Source: UBA5109 sp964606735 (GTDB taxonomy: Bacteria; Pseudomonadota; Gammaproteobacteria; Pseudomonadales; Pseudohongiellaceae). Taken from it: a stretch of 64,000 nt of DNA. A program made the position numbers and the translations under genes. Under the pieces are notes generated by a model. That model was not told the origin of the DNA, searched no databases, and worked only from the letters and a program-made list of their open reading frames with translations. The DNA lies in contig CAZSHI010000004.1 in assembly GCA_964606735.1 (NCBI GenBank), forward strand, positions 58,175-122,174. Direction: 5' to 3'. This document shows, one piece after another, positions 7,736 to 15,877 of the stretch; within the stretch, counting starts at the first letter, position 1, and each line of letters starts with the position of its first letter.

Positions 7736-8108
7736 AGCCCTGGTGCTGTCGCCACGCAGGAGCGCAGGCACACTGCCTCTCTGGCTTGCCAGAATACTGG
7801 CACTGTTTTGCGTGATCGCTTGCCTGGTCTTCGGCCTTGCCGGACTCTTGCTGCCTATCATCCCCGGGCTGCTCTTTCTGGCACTTGCCGCGATGATTGC
7901 CGCCAGGCATATCCCTTCCCTGGACCGCTGGCTCAGAAAAAACCGGACAATGCGGAGCTATCTGGACAGCGGTCAGGGCTTTTTCAGCCTGCATTTCTTG
8001 GAAAAGATTCGCTTTGTGGCTTGGCTCTGCCTGAAAGTCTGCATCGACAGTCTGAGCTTACTGTTCCGTGTCCTTTTCAGACTGAGCACTTACCGCCCTA
8101 AAGGTTAA
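7716..8108 (+). CDS. ybaN: YbaN-like DUF454 inner-membrane protein
   Basis: 130 residues with the DUF454 core: two adjacent hydrophobic helices (about 24-60, including LLPIIPGLLFLALAA) followed by the amphipathic segment HIPSLDRWLRKNRTMRSYL and a final hydrophobic stretch. The family is small, in the inner membrane and uncharacterised. It overlaps the preceding sigma-54 gene by 20 bp, so it shares that promoter, and its stop overlaps the convergent gene at 8098 by 11 bp. Confidence 0.75.
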   Translation: MAINTDKALVLSPRRSAGTLPLWLARILALFCVIACLVFGLAGLLLPIIPGLLFLALAAMIAARHIPSLDRWLRKNRTMRSYLDSGQGFFSLHFLEKIRFVAWLCLKVCIDSLSLLFRVLFRLSTYRPKG

Positions 8109-8628
8109 ACGCCGGATAATTGAGGCCGTAAGTAGAGCTATAGGCTATCAGGCGACCGCAGCTAACCACGCCAATCCACAGTAAAAGCGACACCAAGGCT
8201 GAAATTCTTACCGCTACCGGCGGCGCAAGATCCATATCCCAGTGCGCGATATCCGCCAGTAAAAACCTGTGCATGAGCAGCGCATTGGCCCCTGCCAGCA
8301 GAATCAACAAGATCTTGATCTGAAAAATCGGATTGACCGGATATTCCCAGGGCGTCACAAAGAAAAACAGGATGCCGCTGCCTATGGCCAGAGCAAAGGC
8401 CAGCCAGGCAATGCGCAGAATATATCGAATGGTTTGCTGGCTGGAGATAAAACGGCCAACACCCAGCAGACGCAGATCCAGCAATATCATTCCACCAAAA
8501 AATGTGCCATAAGTAAGGACATGGATCACCTCCAGCACAGGAAAACTATAGTAACTCAGGGCAAACAGCTCGGTCAGGGGGTTTTCAGCCAGAGCCCGCG
8601 ACAGACCCTGCATTGCATCATCAAACAT
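8098..8628 (-). CDS. DUF6644-like polytopic membrane protein
   Basis: 176 residues with five membrane helices. The pattern VLEVIHVLTYGTFFGGMILLDLRLLG followed by ILRIAWLAFALAIGSGILFF and PIFQIKILLILLAGANALLMHR resembles the DUF6644/DUF2214-type family, where conserved histidines in the first helices might bind a cofactor. I infer no function. The gene is divergent from the M16 protease. Confidence 0.65.
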   Translation of the reverse strand: MFDDAMQGLSRALAENPLTELFALSYYSFPVLEVIHVLTYGTFFGGMILLDLRLLGVGRFISSQQTIRYILRIAWLAFALAIGSGILFFFVTPWEYPVNPIFQIKILLILLAGANALLMHRFLLADIAHWDMDLAPPVAVRISALVSLLLWIGVVSCGRLIAYSSTYGLNYPAFNL

Positions 8629-8748
8629 CTACATTACCTCTTTGCACAGACTGTTTAAGCTAACGGATTCAGAGGGACATGGCTAGCGGCTATTTACAAC
8701 ATATGCTTTAATCCTTGCGACATTGACAGCTTAAAATGAGGTGCGCGG

Positions 8749-11661
8749 ATGCGCTTTAATCTCCCTTCTTTCAGCAAAATTCTATTCACCGCCACAATCT
8801 GCTGTGTGCTGTTTGCCTGTGGTGGATCAGGCACTGATAACAGTACCAGCAACCTGGGACAAAGTGTCACGGCCGCAAATAACGGCATTCCTGCCGGTAT
8901 CACCCTGCTGGAGCGGGTTACAGCAGATAATGATGATCTGCTGATTCCCTACAGTAAATTTCAGCTTGATAACGGCCTGACGCTGGTGATTCATGAAGAT
9001 CACTCAGACCCCATTGTCCGTGTCGATGTCACCTATCATGTCGGCTCTGCCCGCGAAGAACCCCGGCGCTCAGGTTTTGCGCATTTCTTTGAACACATGA
9101 TGTTCCAGGGATCCGAACATGTTGGTGATGATGAACATTTCCGCATTGTCACGGAAGCCGGTGGCACCATGAACGGCACCACCAACAATGACCGCACCAA
9201 CTATTTTCAGACAGTGCCGAGCAATCAGTTGGAGACTATGCTCTGGCTGGAATCAGACCGTATGGGTTTCCTGCTGGATGCCGTGACCCAGGAAAAATTT
9301 GAAATACAGCGGGACACCGTTAAAAACGAGCGTGGCCAGAATGTGGATAACAGCCCCTATGGCCGTTTTGCCGAAGTGAATGCCGCGGCACTGTATCCAC
9401 CTGAACATCCCTACTCCTGGCCGGTTATTGGTTACCCTGAAGACCTGGATGCTGCCACCCTGGACGACCTGAAGCACTTTTTCCTGCGCTGGTATGGCCC
9501 CAACAATGCAACCCTGACGGTCGGCGGTAATGTGGACGAAACTGAGGTTCTGGCATTGGTTAATCAGTATTTTGGAGAAATCCCATCGGGGCCTGAAGTG
9601 CTCGCCAATGAACTGCCGGCCGTGACGCTGGACAGCGACCGTTATGTTTCCTATGTAGATGAAAACATCCGCTTCCCGGCATTGCTGTTTACCTATCCCA
9701 CCGTACCACTGGACCACCCCGACCGCGTAGCTCTGGAAGCCCTGAACAATATCATCACTGGCGGCCGTAAATCCGTTTTCTACAAGGAATTCGTACTTAC
9801 CAACAAAGCCATTACAGCCACTGGTTTTGACAACAGTATGGAGCTTGGCGGTTCACTGACCCTCTACGTTATGCCCTATCCAGGCATTCCCCTTAACCAG
9901 TTTGAACAGGAAATCCGAAGCGTCTTGCAGAATTTTAATGAAAGCTCCATTTCCGATGAGGACCTGCAAATATACAAGGCTCAGCAGGAAGCAGGACTGA
10001 TTAACAGCCTGGCCAGTGTCAGCGGCAAAGTGTCCCAATTGGCCTACTACCAGACCTTCTATGACAACCCCAACATCATTCCCCAGGAACTGGAAGCCAT
10101 ACAGAATCTCAGCAAAGAGGATGTGCTGCGTGTCTTCAATACCTATATCAAGGACAAGGCCGCCGTCATCCAGAGCATCGTTCCCGGCAGCGACCCCGAA
10201 GGTCAGGCACAGCCCGATAACTTCATGATCCCTGAACGATTGAGCCGTCTCGACAGTGAACTGGACAACCTGGAAGAACGCACCGTTGTTTCTTCTTTTG
10301 ACCGTTCGGTAAAACCTGAGGCCGGTCCCAGTCCGCTTGTCATCATGCCGGAATACTGGGAAGCCGACAGTGACAATGGCATCGAATTCATCGCCACGCA
10401 AAGCACCGAAATACCGCTGGTGAATATCCGCCTGAACTTTGACGGCGGCCACCTGCTGGAATCACCGGACAAATACGGCCTGGCCAGCCTGACTGCCAGC
10501 ATGATGAATGAAGGCACACAGCAGTACAGCGCCGAGGAATTTGAAATCGAGCTGGATAAACTGGGCAGCGCCATCATGGTCAGTGCCGGCCAGGAAAGCA
10601 CCACTATCAGCGTGCAGAGTCTTGAACGGAATCTTGATGCCACACTGGCACTTCTGGAAGAACGCCTCTTCAATTCGGTGTTCACCGAAGAAGACCTGAC
10701 GCGTCTGCGCCAGCAACAGATTGAAAGCATTGAAGCGGATAAAGAGCAGCCGAGCACCATTGCTTCAAATGTTTATCGTAAACTGGTCTATGGCGAGGAG
10801 CACCCGTTTTCTGTGCCTTCCTATGGCACGATCGCCACCCTGCAGAACATCAGCCTGGAGGATGTGGAACGCTTCAGTAGCCAGAGCCTGGTAGCACAGG
10901 CGCTGGACGTCGTGGTCATCGGCAACCTGTCTCAGCAGGAGGTCCTGGACAAACTGTCTTTCCTGGACAATTTGCTTGATGCCAATGTCATGCTGCCAGA
11001 CATGCCGGCAAGCCCCGAAATTAACCAGAATACACTTTATCTGATCGACAAGGCTGCGGCACCACAATCTGAAATCCGTATCGGCTACATGAGCGAGCTT
11101 AGCTATGATGCCACCGGTGAATATTTCGAGCGCTTCCTGATGAACTATGTACTGGGTGGCGCTTTCAGCAGCCGGATCAATCTCAACCTGCGCGAAGATA
11201 AAGGCTATACCTACGGTGCCCGTAGCAGCTTTTCAGCAACCCGCTACCCCGGCCCCTTTACAGCCTCCGCCAGTGTCAGAACTGATTCAACCGCGGATTC
11301 CATTGTGCAGTTCATGACGGAAATCAGTCAGTACCGGGATGGCGGTATCAGCGCTGAAGAGCTGGCCTTTACCAAGAGTGCCATCGGGCAGAGTGAAGCA
11401 CTGGATTATGAGACTCCCCGGCAGAAAGCCGTCCTGCTTGGCCAGATCATTGACTATGACTTATCCAGTGATTTTGTCATCAGGCAACAGGAAATCATCA
11501 ATCAACTCAGCATTGAGCGGGTAAATGCGCTGGCACAGGAACATTTACCCCTCGAGAAGATGATTATTGTGGTGGTGGGCGACAAAGCAACGATTGAGCC
11601 TTCACTGCTGGAGCTTGGTTATAATATCGTCGAACTGGACAGTGAAGGCCAGCCACTGTAA
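8749..11661 (+). CDS. M16 family zinc metallopeptidase lipoprotein (pitrilysin type)
   Basis: 970 residues. A lipoprotein signal peptide ends in LFAC with Cys24. The first M16 domain has the inverted zinc motif HFFEH (112-116) in the context RSGFAHFFEHMMFQGS and a downstream glutamate in KNERGQN; the second half holds an inactive M16 pair ending with LNLREDKGYTYGARSSF. Such envelope-anchored M16 proteases degrade peptides in the periplasm. A GAGGTG ribosome site is seven bases before the ATG at 8749. It is monocistronic or leads into the kinase 21 bp downstream. Confidence 0.94.
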   Translation: MRFNLPSFSKILFTATICCVLFACGGSGTDNSTSNLGQSVTAANNGIPAGITLLERVTADNDDLLIPYSKFQLDNGLTLVIHEDHSDPIVRVDVTYHVGSAREEPRRSGFAHFFEHMMFQGSEHVGDDEHFRIVTEAGGTMNGTTNNDRTNYFQTVPSNQLETMLWLESDRMGFLLDAVTQEKFEIQRDTVKNERGQNVDNSPYGRFAEVNAAALYPPEHPYSWPVIGYPEDLDAATLDDLKHFFLRWYGPNNATLTVGGNVDETEVLALVNQYFGEIPSGPEVLANELPAVTLDSDRYVSYVDENIRFPALLFTYPTVPLDHPDRVALEALNNIITGGRKSVFYKEFVLTNKAITATGFDNSMELGGSLTLYVMPYPGIPLNQFEQEIRSVLQNFNESSISDEDLQIYKAQQEAGLINSLASVSGKVSQLAYYQTFYDNPNIIPQELEAIQNLSKEDVLRVFNTYIKDKAAVIQSIVPGSDPEGQAQPDNFMIPERLSRLDSELDNLEERTVVSSFDRSVKPEAGPSPLVIMPEYWEADSDNGIEFIATQSTEIPLVNIRLNFDGGHLLESPDKYGLASLTASMMNEGTQQYSAEEFEIELDKLGSAIMVSAGQESTTISVQSLERNLDATLALLEERLFNSVFTEEDLTRLRQQQIESIEADKEQPSTIASNVYRKLVYGEEHPFSVPSYGTIATLQNISLEDVERFSSQSLVAQALDVVVIGNLSQQEVLDKLSFLDNLLDANVMLPDMPASPEINQNTLYLIDKAAAPQSEIRIGYMSELSYDATGEYFERFLMNYVLGGAFSSRINLNLREDKGYTYGARSSFSATRYPGPFTASASVRTDSTADSIVQFMTEISQYRDGGISAEELAFTKSAIGQSEALDYETPRQKAVLLGQIIDYDLSSDFVIRQQEIINQLSIERVNALAQEHLPLEKMIIVVVGDKATIEPSLLELGYNIVELDSEGQPL

Positions 11662-11682
11662 TACCCGTCAGCCAGGCTTATC

Positions 11683-12240
11683 ATGACTCACACCTATGTC
11701 CTCACTGGCCCTGAGTCCAGTGGCAAAACAACGCTCGCAGCTGCCCTTTCAAGCTACTGGTCAGCTCCACTGTTAAGGGAATATTCCCGCGAATATCTGG
11801 AGCAAAAACGCCTGTCTGATCCTGAGTTTAGTTATCAGCAGGACGACATACTGACCATTGCCCAGCACCACTATGCACAGGAAACTGAACTGCTTAAGCA
11901 AGCCCCTGAGAGACTGGTGTGCGACACGGATTTGCTGGTCCTGATAGTCTGGAGTGAAATCAAATACAGAAACTGTGATACCTGGATATATGAAAAATTC
12001 CAGCAGAGCCTGCAGCAGCATAATCGACACTACATACTGTGTGACTGGCAGATACCCTGGGAGGCAGACGAACTCAGGGAAAATCCACAGGACCGCAGGG
12101 AACTGTTTAGACTGTATCAGGCAAAATTAAAGCAATATGGGATTATCTATACAGCGGTAGGCGGTAGCAACATGCAGCGTTTCAGACAGATTTTTGCCGC
12201 AGCATACAGACACGAATTAGAGATCAATCAACGCCAGTGA
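11683..12240 (+). CDS. NadR-like P-loop ATPase/kinase
   Basis: 185 residues with the Walker A motif GPESSGKTT (about 9-17), CDTDLLVL for Walker B, and a C-terminal arginine lid region, as in the nicotinamide riboside kinase domain of NadR (AAA_28). The nucleotidyltransferase domain of full NadR is absent. In other bacteria such stand-alone kinases sit next to vitamin transporters; here a TPP-controlled TonB receptor lies 700 bp downstream, so thiamine or a related compound could be the substrate, as inference. Its 3' end overlaps the convergent gene by 24 bp. Confidence 0.8.
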   Translation: MTHTYVLTGPESSGKTTLAAALSSYWSAPLLREYSREYLEQKRLSDPEFSYQQDDILTIAQHHYAQETELLKQAPERLVCDTDLLVLIVWSEIKYRNCDTWIYEKFQQSLQQHNRHYILCDWQIPWEADELRENPQDRRELFRLYQAKLKQYGIIYTAVGGSNMQRFRQIFAAAYRHELEINQRQ

Positions 12241-12579
12241 AAGATGCTTGATCTGATTTTCATCAATTTTTCCATTGATGAAGAGTCGATCCAGGATATC
12301 GGTACGCCGGGTCCATTTTTGAATCAGCAGAATCTTCTTTACCTGCTCCTCATTCAGGTATCCCAGTTCCACCGCCACATCACCAAACAGGCCTCCTGTC
12401 TGTTCCTGAAGCTCCAGCAGATTGTTTATCTGCTCCATATCCAACAGGCCCAGTTTGAGACATAGGGCACCAAGTGTGGTACCGACTCTGGCCCAGTTGC
12501 CCAATTGCGGTCTGTCTTCCTCGGGTAGATTAAGCTCTTTTAGAACATGCTCGATATAAGCTTCAGTCCTTTTGCCCAT
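12217..12579 (-). CDS. MshEN-like helical domain protein, unknown function
   Basis: 120 residues. The central stretch GTTLGALCLKLGLLDMEQINNLLELQEQ followed by LFGDVAVELGYLNEEQVKKILLIQ has the repeating pattern of the N-terminal domain of type II/IV secretion ATPases (MshEN, GspE-N), which can bind c-di-GMP. I do not see the full nucleotide-binding motif. A similar stand-alone protein could be an adaptor. It is convergent with the NadR-like kinase and divergent from the TPP locus. Confidence 0.65.
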   Translation of the reverse strand: MGKRTEAYIEHVLKELNLPEEDRPQLGNWARVGTTLGALCLKLGLLDMEQINNLLELQEQTGGLFGDVAVELGYLNEEQVKKILLIQKWTRRTDILDRLFINGKIDENQIKHLSLALIDL

Positions 12580-12687
12580 AACAATACTTGCTTCCTGTTA
12601 AGTCCGACTCAAAAGTCCTCGGATTGATAATGCCAGAATCGCTTAGTTTAAATATCTTCAAGCACGTGTATGGATTCGCACCATGTA

Positions 12688-12709
12688 AACCCCTGTAAAC
12701 ACTGGGGTT
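12688..12709. promoter_or_regulatory. Operator-like inverted and direct repeats
   Basis: AACCCC (12688-12693) pairs with GGGGTT (12704-12709) across ten bases, and GTAAAC occurs twice (12685-12690 and 12695-12700). No T-run follows, so it is not a terminator. It is 110 bp before the gene at 12579 (minus) and 50 bp before the TPP-riboswitch promoter. The gap 12580-12756 otherwise shows nothing clear. Confidence 0.3.
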
Positions 12710-12756
12710 AAACATTGTTCAATTATACACTCAATAATCCAATCCTTGTCATGCCC

Positions 12757-12785
12757 TTGAAAAAAGACTGTGCCTGTACTACATT
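12757..12785 (+). promoter_or_regulatory. Sigma-70 promoter of the TPP-riboswitch transcript
   Basis: TTGAAA (12757-12762), a 17-bp spacer and TACATT (12780-12785). The expected start near 12792 coincides with the first paired bases of the aptamer, which supports the call. Confidence 0.6.
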
Positions 12786-12792
12786 GCCTCAC

Positions 12793-12876
12793 ATCCTGAG
12801 GGGTGGCCACGGCCTGAGATGTATTTTAACAAACCCTTTGAACCTGAACCAGTTAATACTGGCGTAGGAATAGGAT
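12793..12876 (+). promoter_or_regulatory. TPP riboswitch (THI element)
   Basis: The conserved pieces are all present in order: GAGGGGTG, CCTGAGAT, ACCCTTTGAACCTGAACC, then AGTTAATACTGGCGTAGGAA. ATCCT (12793-12797) and AGGAT (12872-12876) close the P1 helix. TPP binding normally shuts off expression of thiamine synthesis or uptake genes. Just after P1, GGCCAC (12878-12883) is complementary to GTGGCC (12803-12808) inside the aptamer, a possible alternative helix; no terminator T-run is present, so control is more likely at translation. Confidence 0.95.
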
Positions 12877-12934
12877 CGGCCACAGTTCCATGGCTGCTTC
12901 CCGACTCCGCCAGCCCTTTAGCGCGCGGAATGAC

Positions 12935-14995
12935 ATGTCAAAATATTTTATAAGCTTCACATCCTGCCTCTTGCTGAGCAGTTTTCTATATGCACAGCAG
13001 TCTGCTGATATACAGGAAATTATTGTCACTGCAGATTTTCGTCAGCAAAACCTGTCCAATATTTCAAATAGCATCAGTGTACTGGATGATTCCTTGCTTG
13101 AGGACCAGCATATCAGTCACCTTGAAGAAGCTCTATACCATGCCCCTAATGTGAACTTTTCAAGCGGCAGTAACCGGGCACGTTTTTATCAAATCAGGGG
13201 CATCGGAGAACGGGGTCAATTCAGCGAACCTCTGAACTCCTCCGTCGGCCTGATGATTGACGGAGTGGATTTCTCCGGCGCCGGCAACGCGGCATTGCTC
13301 TATGATGTGGAACAGGTGGAGATATTGATGGGGCCACAAGGTACCCGCTATGGCTCCAATGCACTGGCAGGCCTGATCAATATACGCTCAAAGGATCCTA
13401 CAAGCGAAGCGGCCTATGGACTAAAAATCGATCTGGGAAATTATAATTCAAGAGGCCTGGCTGCTTACCTCAGCGGTCCATTGAGCCAGACCCTGCAGTT
13501 TCGCCTCAGTGCACAGCGATCCCGCTCTGACGGATTCAGTCAGAACCTGTATCTGAAGCGCCCGACTAACCAGCGTGATGAATCCCTGCTGCGCGGTAAA
13601 CTGCGTTGGCAAGTCTCAGATGACATACAGTTTGACCTCAGTCTTTCACGTGTCGACCTGGATAACGGCTACGATGCCTTCTCACTGGATAATATCCGCG
13701 ACACGCTATCCGATGAGCCCGGTTTTGATCGTCAGACCTCGGATTTTATGAACAGTACACTGCACCTTGGTGGCTTCCGTCTGGCCCAGATTGAACTCAT
13801 TGGCGCATTCTCGGACTCCAATATTGATTATGGCTACGACGAAGACTGGAGCTATATTGGCCTGCATCCTTTTGAATATTCTTCCACCGACCGTTATCTG
13901 CGTGAACGCGACAGCGCAAGTGCTGAAATGCGCTTTCTTTCCAGAGAGAACAGCCAGCTGTTTGCAGGCAGAACATCCTGGGTACTGGGTCTTTTCCACC
14001 TGCAGCAAGAGGTATCCCTGAAGCGCCTGTATACCTATCTGACTGAGCCTTTTAGCAGTCGCTACCAGATTAATCGCAGCGCCATTTTTACCGACACCAG
14101 TACCGAGCTGAATTCGCGCTGGTCACTGGATCTTGGTCTTCGTCTGGAACGCTTTGATGCAGAATACCTCGACAGTTCAAGCCTTTTATTCAAGCCGCAA
14201 GACAATCTGCAAGGCGGCAAAGTAAGCCTGAATTACCTGATGGGTGAATCCTCCTTACTCTATCTGAGCGCAGCGCGCGGTTATAAGGCCGGAGGCTTCA
14301 ATACGGATGGCAGCCTCGATCCTGATCTACGCGAGTTTGGTGATGAGCGCTTGTGGAATTACGAACTCGGGTTTAAAGGCGCTTTTGATAACAACCGTCT
14401 TCAGCTGAGCTCCGCGCTTTTTTACATGGACCGCAAAGCTGTACAGATAGCCAGTTCCACCACACGTCTGCGTGCCGATCTCAGCACCGCCTTTATCGAC
14501 TATATTGGCAATGCAGCCCAGGGCAGGAATGTCGGGCTTGAGCTGAACGCCAACTGGCAGCCAAGCAACGATTTAAACCTGCAGGCTGCCCTTGGCATGC
14601 TTAAAACACGTTATGAAAATTTCATAAACTCCGCCGGTGATAATCTGAGCGGACGTGCGCAGGCACACGCCCCTTCTTATCAGTTTTCACTGGGAGCCAC
14701 TTATTCACTGAACGCAAACCTGGACGTCAATATCAGCATCCAGGGCAAAGACCGCTTCTATTTTTCTGACAGTCATAATATCGAATCAGACAGCTATGCC
14801 CTCTGGCATGCCAGTATTGACTGGCAATTCGATAAGTGGCTTGTCAGCCTGTGGGGCAGGAATCTGGGCGACAAGGGTTACAGTGTGCGCGGTTTCTATT
14901 TTGGCAATGACCCGCGTGACGCCTACACCCCCAAAGGCTATACTCAGCTCGGTGAGCCCCGCCGCATCGGCCTCAGCCTTTCAGCTGATTTTTAA
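12935..14995 (+). CDS. TonB-dependent outer-membrane receptor, probable thiamine-compound importer
   Basis: 686 residues from the ATG at 12935. A signal peptide (MSKYFISFTSCLLLSSFLYAQQ) is followed by a TonB-box-like EIIVTA, the plug domain (about 40-150, with YQIRGIGERGQF and VEQVEILMGPQGTRYG) and a 22-strand barrel ending in aromatic LSADF. The longer start at 12890 adds 15 residues that would spoil the signal peptide. The TPP riboswitch immediately upstream indicates import of thiamine, its phosphates or a precursor. No inner-membrane thiamine transporter is adjacent, so that step is encoded elsewhere or unknown. Confidence 0.92.
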   Translation: MSKYFISFTSCLLLSSFLYAQQSADIQEIIVTADFRQQNLSNISNSISVLDDSLLEDQHISHLEEALYHAPNVNFSSGSNRARFYQIRGIGERGQFSEPLNSSVGLMIDGVDFSGAGNAALLYDVEQVEILMGPQGTRYGSNALAGLINIRSKDPTSEAAYGLKIDLGNYNSRGLAAYLSGPLSQTLQFRLSAQRSRSDGFSQNLYLKRPTNQRDESLLRGKLRWQVSDDIQFDLSLSRVDLDNGYDAFSLDNIRDTLSDEPGFDRQTSDFMNSTLHLGGFRLAQIELIGAFSDSNIDYGYDEDWSYIGLHPFEYSSTDRYLRERDSASAEMRFLSRENSQLFAGRTSWVLGLFHLQQEVSLKRLYTYLTEPFSSRYQINRSAIFTDTSTELNSRWSLDLGLRLERFDAEYLDSSSLLFKPQDNLQGGKVSLNYLMGESSLLYLSAARGYKAGGFNTDGSLDPDLREFGDERLWNYELGFKGAFDNNRLQLSSALFYMDRKAVQIASSTTRLRADLSTAFIDYIGNAAQGRNVGLELNANWQPSNDLNLQAALGMLKTRYENFINSAGDNLSGRAQAHAPSYQFSLGATYSLNANLDVNISIQGKDRFYFSDSHNIESDSYALWHASIDWQFDKWLVSLWGRNLGDKGYSVRGFYFGNDPRDAYTPKGYTQLGEPRRIGLSLSADF

Positions 14996-15081
14996 TACTT
15001 TCTCTGCCTGTATCTCAGCAGCTTGATTCTCAGGACAGCCGCTTTTGAAATAATGCTATCTATCTCAAACTAAGTGTATTT

Positions 15082-15098
15082 CTTAAGTTTTCCTTAAG
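15082..15098 (+). promoter_or_regulatory. QseB/PmrA-type box CTTAAG-N5-CTTAAG
   Basis: CTTAAGTTTTCCTTAAG is a perfect direct repeat with five-base spacing, the DNA site recognised by PmrA/QseB-family response regulators. A -10-like TACTAA lies at 15121-15126, so the second half-site abuts the -35 position, the usual arrangement for activation. The operon that follows encodes a regulator of this very family at 19499. The remaining gap 14996-15145 has no clear terminator for the receptor gene. Confidence 0.7.
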
Positions 15099-15145
15099 TT
15101 TTCACCCCTAAGCTTTGCCCTACTAAATCAGCATTGGGTAGAGCA

Positions 15146-15877
15146 ATGACGACAAGCATCATCAACACAACCAGCACGGTTTTTACACCACAGGAAAAGC
15201 GCAGAAATTCGCTAATGAATAAACTGCTGTCCCCCTTGCCTGAATACGACCTCTGTCTGCCTGATTCTCCTGACAGACAGGAAGTTGAAGCATTTACACA
15301 AAAACGCTTCGAGGACACTTACGGCGCCACTATCAGAGAGTTTTACCCCGTGATTCTGACGATGCGCTGTTTTGACAATCTCTCAGGCACAAGCGGTATG
15401 CGGGTTGCCAGCCAGCAAGCCCTGTTTCTGGAGCACTATCTGGACAAACCGGTTGAAAGCCTGCTGTCGGAAAAACTGAATACGCTGGTACAGCGTCAGT
15501 CAATCGTGGAGATTGGTAACCTGGTGAGCACCCAGCGCGGCGCCAGTCATTTGCTTTTCTTGCTGTTCACCTCTTTGCTGCATCAGGCAGGTCACGAATG
15601 GATCTGCTTCACGGCAACTCAGGCGCTGCGTAACAATCTCAGTAAACTGGGCTTTGAATTTACCTTCCTGGGAGATGCAGAGCCGAACAAGCTGGACGCA
15701 AAGTCAGTCGAGGACTGGGGCAGCTACTATGCCAACAAACCCCAGGTGCTGGTGGGCAACCTGAAGGGCGCCATGGCTGTAATCCAGTCGCGCCCCCTTT
15801 TTAGGCGGGTGTATCGCCTGTATCGGCATCGAATCAACTACCTGGCCAGAGAGTTCCGGGCAACACGGCATGCTTGA
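15146..15877 (+). CDS. Thermostable hemolysin (T_hemolysin, delta-VPH) family protein
   Basis: 243 residues. The block DSPDRQEVEAFTQKRFEDTYGATIREFYPVIL and later SIVEIGNLVSTQRGASHLLFLLF match the family named after the delta-thermostable hemolysin of Vibrio. The pattern, with a substrate-strand VEIGNLV and an acidic-hydrophobic core, resembles GNAT/autoinducer-synthase folds more than pore-forming toxins, so an acyltransferase role is a reasonable inference. The annotated lytic name may mislead. The ATG at 15146 follows GGGTAGAGCA. It overlaps the acyl ligase by 8 bp and opens the operon behind the CTTAAG box. Confidence 0.85.
   Translation: MTTSIINTTSTVFTPQEKRRNSLMNKLLSPLPEYDLCLPDSPDRQEVEAFTQKRFEDTYGATIREFYPVILTMRCFDNLSGTSGMRVASQQALFLEHYLDKPVESLLSEKLNTLVQRQSIVEIGNLVSTQRGASHLLFLLFTSLLHQAGHEWICFTATQALRNNLSKLGFEFTFLGDAEPNKLDAKSVEDWGSYYANKPQVLVGNLKGAMAVIQSRPLFRRVYRLYRHRINYLAREFRATRHA

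Noticed and set aside
15146..15877. Classical pore-forming toxin
   Set aside because: No signal peptide or amphipathic pore segment is seen; the family name is historical and the operon is biosynthetic in appearance.
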